This document shows, one piece after another, positions 53,818-62,412 of a DNA stretch of 64,000 nucleotides; the stretch's first letter is position 1; the number at the start of each line of letters is the position of its first letter. Below the pieces are notes generated by a model. It had not been told where the DNA came from, did no database searches, and saw only the letters and a program-made list of their open reading frames with translations. The stretch covers positions 38,060 to 102,059 of the forward strand of contig CALFNG010000255.1 in NCBI GenBank assembly GCA_937902985.1, written 5' to 3'. Origin of the DNA: an uncultured Myxococcales bacterium. Lineage in GTDB: Bacteria; Myxococcota_A; Polyangia; Polyangiales; Polyangiaceae. The translations under genes were made by a program, and so were the position numbers.

Positions 53818-55743
53818 TCAGCGTGACGAAGGGTGGTGGGCTCGAGCCCAGGCCGTCGCAATCTCACGCGCGGCGTCCTCGAGCGCGCGGTCTTTGAGCA
53901 CGTCTCGTGCGAGTCGCGGATCGCGCGGCGGGGGTCGAGCGTCCGCGGCCCGGGGTTCCGGTGGAACGGAGACAAGCGCGCCCAGGTCGCCTCCCAGGGC
54001 CAATCGAGCCGGCTTTCCGTCGCTCGTCACGACGGGGAATTGCCCTTGAGCGCGCTCGACCACGACGTAAGAATCCGTCGCCTGCCGCGTGTTCGCGTCG
54101 ACGTGCGTACGCAGGAAGACGAGCGACGGGCGCCCGAGCGAAAAGATCGCCTGACCCTCGGCGATCTGGGCAACGTCACCGACCGACCCGCCGAGCGTTC
54201 GCACCCAGGCATCTCCTTCGAGGTCCCCGGCAAGGCGCCGATCCACGCGGACGTGCGTATAGGTCGCGATCCGGTCTCCCTCCCACAGCGCGCGCTGCTC
54301 GGTCGGGGTCACCACGGCAACCGCGCTCGATTCCTGGACGAGCTGCTCGAACGTCGCGATGACCGATACGCTGGCGGCCGCATCGCTCGATCGGACTCCG
54401 ATACCGGTGATGAGTCCGATGCCGAGCGCGATCCGGGCCCCAGCACGCCCTCGCGAGAGCGTTCGGCCGAGGCGAGCGAGCACGGAAAGCGCGATGAGGC
54501 CGCACGCCCAGAGATCGGCTTTCCCGCCGCCGGGCGCGCGGCCAACCGCGCAGTCCGGCGGGCACGATGATCCCGGGTCCCCGCTCCCCTGATTCACGCC
54601 CGGTCCGCCCGAACCGACCATCCCCATCCTGAGCGTGCCAGAATCGAGGGACCCGCACGCGGTCAGGAAGCCAAGGGGTGGAGCCGGGTTGCACGGCCCC
54701 GCGAGGATCCGCCCCGCGCCCGTCTCGCGGGTGCCGTCGGAGGGATAGATAGAGCAAATCCCGGCGACGTCGTCTGGCGTGAGAACGGTGGCGCCGGGGC
54801 TGTAGGACGCGTACATGACGGCGCTGGTGTCTGCGGTGTGTGCGAGGCCCAGGAAGTGGCCCGCCTCGTGCGTCAGAATGCTTCCGAGATCGTACTCCGT
54901 TCCATTCGGGTCAGTCGCCCCCGCATCCCCCGCGGAGGTTGGGAGACTGGCGACGATCTTGTATCCGAACGAGTTGATCTCGATGTCGGCCCCGTAGATT
55001 TCGCCCGTCTTCGTGCTGACCGTGAGGGTCGTGTAGCCGATGGCGTTGGACCCGTCGTCGTAGGGCCAGCTGTCGTCGTGGAAGATGATCGCGTTGTTGT
55101 GCGCTTGCGACGGCGGGGTCTCGCAGTCGACGACGGGGTACGGATCGGCGGCAATATTCGGTGAACCGCCCGGGCAGGCAGCGTGGCTCCAGGTTGCGAA
55201 GGCTTGAGCGGCGATGCGCGCGGTATCCGACGCGCTCAGCTGGTTGGTCCCGCTCCTCTGGAAGCTATAGCTGAAGCACTGGTTTCTCCAGAACAACGGA
55301 AAGAGCGTGACGCCCGCGTCGGGTTTCGTCGGGACGAGGCGACCGTCGGACCCGACGAGAAGTCCCCCGTCCGGGGTCTCGCGAGCGGTGAGCAAGCCTC
55401 CGTCGGCCGCCGTACCGAAACAACCCAGCCTGGCCGGATCGTAGTTGCTGGGCGGCCCCACCGAGACCTCTCGACAGTAGGCCGACGCGCGCTCGACCCA
55501 GAGCCACGCGGCGAACGCGACGAGCGCGACGACCCACGCGGCAGCGAGGAATCGCACCGATCGCCGACGACGCGTACGACCTCCCACGCGGTGCCCATAC
55601 CACGAGCGCGCGTCCTCCTGACCCCAAGAGCGCCTCGAAACAAGAACGTCACAAGGGGACGCGACGGGCGGGGCAGCGACGGCACCGAAGGCTGCGCGCA
55701 CTGGGCGTGCGGCGGCGGGGAGTGTCAAGTCGTTACTTGCCAA
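53818..55743 (-). CDS. Matrixin-type metalloprotease fused to a second secreted module
   Basis: The 641-residue frame has a membrane segment (SVRFLAAAWVVALVAFAAWL), so GTG near 55587 may be the true start. A zinc metalloprotease domain follows with HEAGHFLGLAH (HExxHxxGxxH) and Met-turn SAVMY. Then comes a MYXO-CTERM-like section (DCAVGRAPGGG, hydrophobic ACGLIALSVLARL, basic end). A signal-like stretch (IALGIGLITGIGV) and a second module follow at once (SVIATFEQLVQESSAVAVV to the C-terminus). No stop or start codon separates the two parts. It looks like two neighbouring genes joined in frame. Confidence 0.75.
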   Translation of the reverse strand: MASNDLTLPAAARPVRAAFGAVAAPPVASPCDVLVSRRSWGQEDARSWYGHRVGGRTRRRRSVRFLAAAWVVALVAFAAWLWVERASAYCREVSVGPPSNYDPARLGCFGTAADGGLLTARETPDGGLLVGSDGRLVPTKPDAGVTLFPLFWRNQCFSYSFQRSGTNQLSASDTARIAAQAFATWSHAACPGGSPNIAADPYPVVDCETPPSQAHNNAIIFHDDSWPYDDGSNAIGYTTLTVSTKTGEIYGADIEINSFGYKIVASLPTSAGDAGATDPNGTEYDLGSILTHEAGHFLGLAHTADTSAVMYASYSPGATVLTPDDVAGICSIYPSDGTRETGAGRILAGPCNPAPPLGFLTACGSLDSGTLRMGMVGSGGPGVNQGSGDPGSSCPPDCAVGRAPGGGKADLWACGLIALSVLARLGRTLSRGRAGARIALGIGLITGIGVRSSDAAASVSVIATFEQLVQESSAVAVVTPTEQRALWEGDRIATYTHVRVDRRLAGDLEGDAWVRTLGGSVGDVAQIAEGQAIFSLGRPSLVFLRTHVDANTRQATDSYVVVERAQGQFPVVTSDGKPARLALGGDLGALVSVPPEPRAADARPPPRDPRLARDVLKDRALEDAAREIATAWARAHHPSSR

Positions 55744-55842
55744 TGAGTCGCCGGCGAATCCGACTCCTCGTGGCCCGCACCTCTGCGGGGAGCCGGAGCT
55801 TGCAAAGCATTGGCGGGCGGCGCTCGATCCCGGGAGGATCCG

Positions 55843-56535
55843 TCAACCTTTGACGAGCCGCTTCGAGGCCTTCGGGCCGAAGGAGACCGGCGCCGCTCGC
55901 TCCACTGTCGCGTGGCCGCGAACCAGGTACCTCAAGATGAGGTCTGCGAGCTCGGCAACGAGCTCTTCTTGTTCGACCCCCGGCGGGCGTTCGAGCAAGC
56001 CGGCGAGCATGGTCGCTCTCACCGATTGGAACGCCACGAAGGCTGCGGCGTCGAGGTTCTTCCGACGGATCGGAGCATGCGTCGCGGCCAGGTAATGCCG
56101 GATGGTGCCCACGACCCGCAGGTCGAACGCATAAACACGCTCGGCCTTCGCGACGCGCAGGCCCTCGATCGCGAGCATACGATGGAGCCCAGGACACGCG
56201 GCGTAAGTCGCGGCCAGTCCCTTGACGACCGCGGTCACCGTCTCGCGAGGGGTCCGTTCGAGATTGCCGCTCGACAAGATGCCCTCCATCAAGGAGAGGG
56301 CGCGATCGAACTCGCGGTCTTGCAGCGAGTTGAAGATCGCGTCGCGGTGCGAGAAGTACTGATAGAGCGTCCCGATGCTCACGCCCGCGACCTCGGCGAT
56401 GCGCGTCGTCGTCGCGGCGTCGAGCCCTTCGCGCTCGAGAACCTGAACGGTCGCCTCGAGCACGGCGTTGACCGTGGCCTGCGCTCGCGCCTGCCGCGGC
56501 TGTTTTCGTAGGGTCTTCGTCGTTTGCTTGGGCAT
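55843..56535 (-). CDS. TetR-family regulator
   Basis: The 230-residue product has an N-terminal TetR helix-turn-helix (VLEATVQVLEREGLDAATTT, then RIAEVAGVSIGTLYQYFSHR) and an all-helical ligand-binding domain. It is divergent from the fatty-acid desaturase with 114 bp between starts. It is therefore a probable local repressor of the desaturase, responding to a lipid or similar ligand (inference). It is not part of the much longer overlapping frame on the same strand, which is antisense to other genes. Confidence 0.93.
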   Translation of the reverse strand: MPKQTTKTLRKQPRQARAQATVNAVLEATVQVLEREGLDAATTTRIAEVAGVSIGTLYQYFSHRDAIFNSLQDREFDRALSLMEGILSSGNLERTPRETVTAVVKGLAATYAACPGLHRMLAIEGLRVAKAERVYAFDLRVVGTIRHYLAATHAPIRRKNLDAAAFVAFQSVRATMLAGLLERPPGVEQEELVAELADLILRYLVRGHATVERAAPVSFGPKASKRLVKG

Positions 56536-56649
56536 CACTCGGAACCTGAGGGGAAGGCGAATGGATCGATCTCTCCCCGCGATGGATACTGCTCGGCGAG
56601 AGTAGTACTCGACGAAACCCGCTAGACAAGCAAAAGAAGGGTCCTCGCC

Positions 56650-57813
56650 ATGTGCCTTCGACGTCGCTCCGACGCGCGAACGCTCGTATGGGCGCTGTTG
56701 CTCATGCCGGCGGCCGCCGCAGCCCAGTTCGCGTGGCCAGCCCTCGCCGGCTGGCTCCTCCCGCTCTCGATGTACCTCGCCTACTGCGCCGGGGTCATCG
56801 CGCACAATCACAATCACTCGCCCACGTTCGCGCGCCGGCCGCTCAACACGCTGTTCTCGACGTGGATATCGTTCTTTTATGGATATCCCGTCTTCGCGTG
56901 GATTCCGACGCACAACCAGAACCACCACAAGTTCGCCAACCGGCCGGGCGACGCCTCCATCACCTGGCGCATGACCCCGAAGAACGGCCTCGTCGCCGCC
57001 GTGACGTACTTCTTCGTCGCTGCCGCGGCGCAGGGACCCTTGACCGACCGCTTCGTCGAGCGCGCGAGGCGCTCGAACCGGCGCGCGTACGCGAGCTACC
57101 TCGCCCAGTACGCGTTCGTCTACGGCGGGCACGCGGCGGCGTGCGCCCTCGCGATCGCGCTCCACGGATTCGTCCGGGGTGTCTGGGTCTACGCGTCGGC
57201 GCTGGGTATCCCCGCGCTGGGCGCGCTCTGGGGCCTGATGTTCACGAACTACGTCCAGCACGTCGACTGCGACCCGTGGTCGCGCTGGACCCACTCGCGC
57301 GACTTCACCTCGCGCTGGATGAACGCGCTCGTCTTCGACAACGGCTTTCACACCGTGCATCACGAGCGTCCGGGCCTGCACTGGAGCGAGCTCCGGAGGG
57401 AGCACGCCGGCGTCGCCCACCTGCTCGATCCACGCCTCCAGGAGGGATCCATCCTCGGATACTGCTTCAAGGTGTACGTGCTGGGGAAGGTCTTCCCGCG
57501 CTTCGCGCCGGTGCCGCTCGGGTCTTACGAAGCGCCGAGCCAGCCGCGCGCGGCGATCGCGTCGACGACCATCCTGGCCCCCGCCTCGACGGACGGAGCC
57601 GCGGAGGCCGCCCCCTCGATGACGAGCAAGCGTCCTTCGTCTTCGGCCGCCCTCGCCCGCTGCTCGTTGAGCGCGTCGGCGTCGATGGTGACCACCGCCA
57701 GCAGCCCGGCGCCGGCCACGGCTCGCGCCGCCGCGAGCCATCGCGCGCCGCCCTCGGCCGAGAGCAGCGCCGCGCTGCCTCCGCGATCGAAGAGCGCCCT
57801 CTCCACCGCATAG
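56650..57813 (+). CDS. Membrane fatty-acid desaturase
   Basis: The 387-residue product has three histidine boxes: HNHNH at 52-56, HNQNHH at 88-93 and HTVHHE at about 237-242. Several hydrophobic segments lie between, as in membrane di-iron desaturases. It introduces double bonds in acyl chains and probably tunes membrane fluidity. A typical end would be near GSYEAPSQP (about 57540); the last ~90 codons run antisense to the end of the cysN gene and are Ala/Ser-rich. The reading frame may therefore have lost its original stop. The TetR gene is divergent. Confidence 0.87.
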   Translation: MCLRRRSDARTLVWALLLMPAAAAAQFAWPALAGWLLPLSMYLAYCAGVIAHNHNHSPTFARRPLNTLFSTWISFFYGYPVFAWIPTHNQNHHKFANRPGDASITWRMTPKNGLVAAVTYFFVAAAAQGPLTDRFVERARRSNRRAYASYLAQYAFVYGGHAAACALAIALHGFVRGVWVYASALGIPALGALWGLMFTNYVQHVDCDPWSRWTHSRDFTSRWMNALVFDNGFHTVHHERPGLHWSELRREHAGVAHLLDPRLQEGSILGYCFKVYVLGKVFPRFAPVPLGSYEAPSQPRAAIASTTILAPASTDGAAEAAPSMTSKRPSSSAALARCSLSASASMVTTASSPAPATARAAASHRAPPSAESSAALPPRSKSALSTA

Positions 57814-59312
57814 GCGAGCGGGGCCGACCGGCCGGCGCCTCCGCCGGCGGGGGTCACCAGGAGCACGATGCCCCCCCCGACGCCGAAGCGCTGCCGTCGC
57901 TCCTTCGGACTGACCTGCGAGCGCGAGCCGCCCGACTCGCCGCGCCGCGCGTCTTCGAGCGCGAGGTCGAGGTTCTGCCCCGTCCCGTCGGCGATCACCA
58001 TACCGGCGGCGACCGTCGCGTTCGTGATCGAGTCGATGAGAATGAACGACCCCGTCTCGCGGTTCGCGACGTACCCGTCGATGAAGAGAGCGCGGTGCGC
58101 CGTGAGCGTCGCGCGGCCGATCTCGTTCAGCGCCAGGGTCTCGGCGGCGACGTCGGAAAGGGTGTCGAGGTCCTTCTTCGAGTGCACCCGGTCGACGTTG
58201 ACCCGCGAGGTCTGCGTCGTGTGCTTGATGAAGTAGCTCTTGCCGGCGTCGAGGGGCGCTTCGGCGAGCCAGACGAGGTGAGCGTCGAACGTGCGAGCCA
58301 CGCGCGGCGCCTCGCTCGGGCGTACGAGGAGATCGCCGCGGCTCACGTCGATCTCGTCTTCGAGGCGCAAGGTCACCGACTCGGGAGCGAACGCCTCGTC
58401 GCGCTCCCCATCGAAGACGTCGATCGCCTTGACCCGGCTCGTCTTGCCCGACGGGAGCACCATGACGGCGTCGCCCTTCTTGACGACTCCCGACGCGATG
58501 CGCCCCGCGAAGCCGCGGTAGTCGAGGTTCGGGCGGACCACGTACTGCACCGGATAGCGGAACCGAGCGTCGTCGCGCTCTTGCCGGACCGGGACGGCCT
58601 CGAGGAACTCGAGCACCGTCGGCCCGTCGTACCAGGCGGTCTCCGCGCCGCGGGTCACGCAGTTGGTGCCCTTGAGCGCGCTGATCGGGAAGAAGGTCAC
58701 GCTGCCGAAGCCCAGGCCCCTGGTGAACGCGGAGAAGTCCTTGCGCACCGACTCGAAGACGTCCCGGTCGAACGCGACGAGGTCCATCTTGTTCACGCAG
58801 ACCGCGAGGTGCGGAATGCCGAGCAGCGACGCGATGTACGCGTGGCGCCGGCTCTGCTGCAAGACGCCGAGCCGCGCGTCGATGAGCATGATCGCCACGG
58901 TTGCCGTCGAGGCCCCGGTGACCATGTTCCGCGTGTACTGCACGTGGCCGGGCGTGTCGGCGATGATGAATTTGCGCTTGTCGGTGGTGAAATACCGGTA
59001 CGCGACGTCGATCGTGATGCCCTGCTCGCGCTCGGCGGCGAGACCGTCGGTGATGAGCGAGAGGTCGATGTCGGTCCCGGCCATGTGGCTGGCCTTGCGG
59101 GCGGCCGCGAGCTGATCTTCGTAGACCGAGTTCGTGTCGAAGAGGAGCCGGCCGATGAGGGTCGACTTGCCGTCGTCGACCGAGCCCACGGCGACGAACC
59201 GCAGGAGCTCCTTGTCCTGGTACTTGCGGAGATAGGCCTCGATCTCCGTCTGGATGAGGCGCTTGTCGTCGGTGAGCGTGGCCTCGTTCGAGCTGGCCGG
59301 GTCGGCGGACAT
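57525..59312 (-). CDS. cysN: Sulfate adenylyltransferase GTPase subunit with degenerate APS kinase domain
   Basis: The 595-residue product has a GTPase domain (GSVDDGKSTLIGRLL, DTPGHVQYTRNM, NKMD) and the two beta-barrel domains of CysN (to about 430). It then continues with a CysC-like domain (from about 455) in which the APS kinase P-loop GxxGxGKS is replaced by AGGGAGRSAP, without Lys. The kinase is therefore probably inactive. Role: ATP sulfurylase in sulfate assimilation, with CysD. The start overlaps the CysD stop (TGATG), so translation is coupled. The 3' end overlaps the convergent desaturase by 289 bp. Confidence 0.92.
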   Translation of the reverse strand: MSADPASSNEATLTDDKRLIQTEIEAYLRKYQDKELLRFVAVGSVDDGKSTLIGRLLFDTNSVYEDQLAAARKASHMAGTDIDLSLITDGLAAEREQGITIDVAYRYFTTDKRKFIIADTPGHVQYTRNMVTGASTATVAIMLIDARLGVLQQSRRHAYIASLLGIPHLAVCVNKMDLVAFDRDVFESVRKDFSAFTRGLGFGSVTFFPISALKGTNCVTRGAETAWYDGPTVLEFLEAVPVRQERDDARFRYPVQYVVRPNLDYRGFAGRIASGVVKKGDAVMVLPSGKTSRVKAIDVFDGERDEAFAPESVTLRLEDEIDVSRGDLLVRPSEAPRVARTFDAHLVWLAEAPLDAGKSYFIKHTTQTSRVNVDRVHSKKDLDTLSDVAAETLALNEIGRATLTAHRALFIDGYVANRETGSFILIDSITNATVAAGMVIADGTGQNLDLALEDARRGESGGSRSQVSPKERRQRFGVGGGIVLLVTPAGGGAGRSAPLAYAVERALFDRGGSAALLSAEGGARWLAAARAVAGAGLLAVVTIDADALNEQRARAAEDEGRLLVIEGAASAAPSVEAGARMVVDAIAARGWLGAS

Positions 59313-60226
59313 CAAAAGTACCCTTCGCGCTTCTTGTTCTCCATCGAGGCGTCCTCGTCGTGATCGATGAGCCGCCCCTGACGCTCGGAGTACCTGGTGA
59401 GAAGCATCTCCTGGATGATCTCGGGAATCGTCGTGGCCTTCGATTCGATGGCGCCGGAGAGCGGGTAACAACCGAGCGTACGGAAGCGAACGAGGCGCGC
59501 CTCGGGCGTCTCGCCGGGCTCGAAGCGCATGCGGTTGTCGTCGACCATGATGAGCGTGCCGCGACGGGAGACCACGGGGCGCCACTTCGCGAAGTAGAGC
59601 GGGACGATCGGGATATTCTCTTTCCAGATGTAGAGCCACACGTCGAGCTCGGTCCAGTTCGAGAGCGGGAACACGCGGACGCTCTCGCCCAGGTTCGTTC
59701 GCGTGTTGTAGAGCGACCAGAGCTCGGGCCGCTGGTTCTTCGGGTCCCACTGGTGGAACCGATCGCGAAACGAGAAGATGCGCTCCTTGGCACGCGACCG
59801 CTCTTCGTCGCGCCGCGCTCCCCCGAACGCGCAATCGAACGCGTGCTTCGTGAGCGCTTGCTTCAGCGCATCGGTCTTCATCACCGACGTGTACTTGTTG
59901 CTGCCGTGATCGAACGGGTTGATGTTCTGCGCGAGCCCCTCGGGGTTCGTGTGCACGATGAGCTCCGCCCCGACCTCCTTCGCCATGCGATCGCGATGCG
60001 CGATCATGTCCCGGAACTTCCAGGTCGTGTCGATGTGCATCAGGGGAAAGGGCAAGGGCGCCGGCGCGAACGCCTTCTGGGCGAGGCGCAGCATCACCGA
60101 GCTGTCCTTGCCGATCGAGTAGAGCATCACCGGGTTCTCGAACTCGGCGACGGCCTCCCGCAAGATGTGGATGCTCTCGGCTTCGAGCGTTCGAAGGTGC
60201 GTGAGCCGGCGGTTCTCAGTGTCCAA
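59312..60226 (-). CDS. cysD: Sulfate adenylyltransferase subunit 2
   Basis: The 304-residue product is typical CysD: PP-loop [49 protein letters not shown] and [14 protein letters not shown], ending NKKREGYF. It forms APS from sulfate and ATP with the GTPase subunit encoded immediately downstream. Length and motifs are complete. The upstream region (60227-60661) should hold the promoter. Confidence 0.96.
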   Translation of the reverse strand: MDTENRRLTHLRTLEAESIHILREAVAEFENPVMLYSIGKDSSVMLRLAQKAFAPAPLPFPLMHIDTTWKFRDMIAHRDRMAKEVGAELIVHTNPEGLAQNINPFDHGSNKYTSVMKTDALKQALTKHAFDCAFGGARRDEERSRAKERIFSFRDRFHQWDPKNQRPELWSLYNTRTNLGESVRVFPLSNWTELDVWLYIWKENIPIVPLYFAKWRPVVSRRGTLIMVDDNRMRFEPGETPEARLVRFRTLGCYPLSGAIESKATTIPEIIQEMLLTRYSERQGRLIDHDEDASMENKKREGYF

Positions 60227-60661
60227 TCGGGGCGTCTTTCTGCGCGCGCGCGCCGGAGCCCGGGCCGCGCCGGCCGCAGCATAGTGTCCAAGTCCCTACA
60301 CGCCAACGCTGCCTGTCGCGCTCGTCAGCCTCGCGAGCGAGCGAAACCGCCAAGACGCCAAGCACGACAAGACGCGAGGTGTCCGCAATGCAAGGACGCG
60401 GCCGCGGAGCTTGCGCAGGGCTTGCGTACATGCCCTCCCGAGCGTACGTTTGCCTCTCGCTCACGTGACGTTACCTGGCTCACCACGCCCTCTCCTCATC
60501 TTGGGATCGCGACTGGCTGCCTTCATGACGCATCGTGCGGCCAAGGCGGATAATCCGCGGCGGCCCTCCCTCCGATCCCGGCGGCTCAATTGGATGGCAG
60601 GCATTCGGCGCACCGAGAGGCACGCCTTCAAGGCGAGCTGCCTAGAGACACAGTGACGACC
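60227..60661. other. Divergent region, cysD / RNA-binding protein
   Basis: 435 bp without a supported gene. It contains an alternating GC stretch near 60241-60250 and the presumed promoters for both genes. No T-box, SAM-type riboswitch or clear operator could be recognised by eye. Confidence 0.5.
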
Positions 60662-61039
60662 ATGGGAAATCGACTTTATGTGGGCAACCTTCCGTTCAGC
60701 GCCACGACCGAGACGCTTCGCGAGGCGTTCGCGTCCTCGGGCGAAGTGGCCGACGTCCACATCGTGACCGACCGCGAGAGCGGCCAGTCGCGCGGCTTCG
60801 GGTTCGTGACCATGGGCAACGCCCATGAGGCCGCCAAGGCCATCGGCGCGATGAACGGCGCCATGCTCGAGGGCCGCGCCCTCCGCGTCAACGAGGCGGA
60901 AGAGCGTCCGCAGCGTAGCGGCGGCGGCGGTGGTGGCGGCTTCGGTGGCGGCGGTGGTGGTGGTCGCGGCGGCGGCGGTGGTGGCGGTGGTCGCGGCGGC
61001 GGAGGAGGCGGCGGCGGCGGACAGCGCAACCGCTGGTAA
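60662..61039 (+). CDS. Glycine-rich RNA-binding (RRM) protein
   Basis: The 125-residue product has one RNA-recognition motif with RNP2 LYVGNL and RNP1 RGFGFVTM (residues 1-80), followed by a Gly-rich tail with scattered Arg. This is the layout of small bacterial (cyanobacterial/myxobacterial) RRM proteins linked to cold or stress responses. The tail is encoded by a GGC/GGT tract that is prone to slippage. The next gene begins 5 bp after the stop. Confidence 0.93.
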   Translation: MGNRLYVGNLPFSATTETLREAFASSGEVADVHIVTDRESGQSRGFGFVTMGNAHEAAKAIGAMNGAMLEGRALRVNEAEERPQRSGGGGGGGFGGGGGGGRGGGGGGGGRGGGGGGGGGQRNRW

Positions 61040-61044
61040 GCCCC

Positions 61045-61374
61045 TTGGCCAACGAAAAACCGCGACCGGCGGTGCGGATCACGAACCAGTTTCGCAAGCG
61101 CCAGGCGATGGTCTACGACCTCTCCTGCGAAGAGATCCGCCTCACCATCGAGGTCACCGCACGCGAGAACGACGACCAGCTCGGCGAATGGAACGTCGAG
61201 GCCCATGCGCGCCAGACGCAAGAGCAGGCGAGCATCGACGCTCCGGGAGCAACGCGTAGCGACGCGTTGCGCGCCGTAGCCCGGTCATGGACGGCCAAGC
61301 AAGGTAGCGGCGGCTTTCCGATCCTCGATTGGGAAGGCGTCGCCGAGGCGCTGCTGGCGGTTCGCGCGATTTGA
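61045..61374 (+). CDS. Small conserved-looking protein of unknown function
   Basis: The TTG start, 5 bp after the RRM gene stop, gives 109 residues. The sequence is evenly soluble (MVYDLSCEEIRLTIEVTARE, LGEWNVEAHA, FPILDWEGVAEALLAV) with one Cys and no recognised motif. Close spacing suggests co-expression with the RRM protein. Confidence 0.7.
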   Translation: MANEKPRPAVRITNQFRKRQAMVYDLSCEEIRLTIEVTARENDDQLGEWNVEAHARQTQEQASIDAPGATRSDALRAVARSWTAKQGSGGFPILDWEGVAEALLAVRAI

Positions 61375-61824
61375 CGGTGGCACGGCTCGTCGAAGTCGGG
61401 GACGGCATCGACTTCGCGGGCCGGGGCTGGGCGGTGAAGGGCCGCCCGGACACGCAGCGCGAGCGCTGACCCCATCGGGAGGCCGACGCAAGGCAGGAGG
61501 CCGCGGGGCCCCGACCGCCGGCGCACCGGTTCGCCACGTCTCGACAGTTCGCGCCCTCGCCCTCGCCCTCGATACGGCGGGCGCGGGTGCTGCTGTCGCG
61601 CGCCCCAGCGCGCGCCAGCAGCTGCGGCCGAAGCGAGCGCGGCGAGCTGCGGGTAGCCCCGCCGGCGCCCCCCAAGACGTCCCGAGAGCCGTCGGGATGC
61701 AGGCATTCCGGGCCCCGGCGTGTGAGTGACTCTGCTCCATGCTGAACGGGCGGCGAGCGCTAAAGCCTTGCCTTGGTCATGAAGAGCACCGTATTCATGT
61801 CAATTCTCACAGGAGAATTCGAAC
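61375..61824. other. Intergenic region
   Basis: 450 bp in which I see no gene. There is a short (GCCCTC)n stretch near 61555-61570 on the plus strand. The promoter of the HU-like gene is expected towards the right end. Confidence 0.5.
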
Positions 61825-62154
61825 ATGGCTACGGCGAAAAAGAAGAGCAACAAGCCGCTCTCGAAGAGCGCGCTCCTCGAGGCGATCACGGACTCGATCG
61901 GCGAAGAGCTTTCACGCAAGCAGGTCAAACAGGTCGTCGAGACGCTCGTCGACGTGGGGCACAAAGAGCTCAAGAAGACGGGCATCTTCGTCTTGCACGG
62001 CTTCGCGAAGTTCGTGGTCGTCAAGAAGCCCGCGCGCCCCGCGCGCGAGGGCATCAACCCTTTCACCAAGGAGAAGCAGAAGTTCGCCGCCAAGCCCGCG
62101 AGCAAGGGAGTTCGCGCCCGCCCGGTCAAGGCGATCAAAGACGCGGTCATCTGA
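61825..62154 (+). CDS. HU-like DNA-binding protein
   Basis: The 109-residue product has the HU/IHF fold: an N-terminal Lys-rich extension (MATAKKKSNKPLSKS), ALLEAITDSIGEELSRKQVK, and the DNA-bending arm region AREGINPFTKEKQKF. It ends PASKGVRARPVKAIKDAV. It is about 15-20 residues longer than classic HU because of the basic N-terminus. CAGGAGAAT precedes the ATG. It is a nucleoid architectural protein. Confidence 0.94.
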   Translation: MATAKKKSNKPLSKSALLEAITDSIGEELSRKQVKQVVETLVDVGHKELKKTGIFVLHGFAKFVVVKKPARPAREGINPFTKEKQKFAAKPASKGVRARPVKAIKDAVI

Positions 62155-62412
62155 CGCCGGCGCCGAGACAGCGCGGGAGACGATGGCGCGCGCGAACGCG
62201 AACGCGATCGACTCCGGCGCGGGCTCGTTTGGCGACGCGTCCCGAGCGCGTCGGTATCGCCACATCAGCGCCACAATCGAGCGAGCGCCGCGTCCATGTC
62301 GTCGAAGCATCACGATCGGCCGCGGCCGCAGCTCCTGTCACGAGGAGTTGGGGGGAGGATTAGGCTCGAATGTCTCGCCGCTAGCTGGTAGAGCGGGCGC
62401 CAGGCTTCGCCC

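Noticed and set aside
56536..59793. Very long minus-strand frame running upstream from the TetR gene
   Set aside because: It crosses the TetR start and lies antisense to the desaturase and out of frame with cysN/cysD; Arg/Gly-rich composition is typical of a shadow frame in GC-rich DNA.
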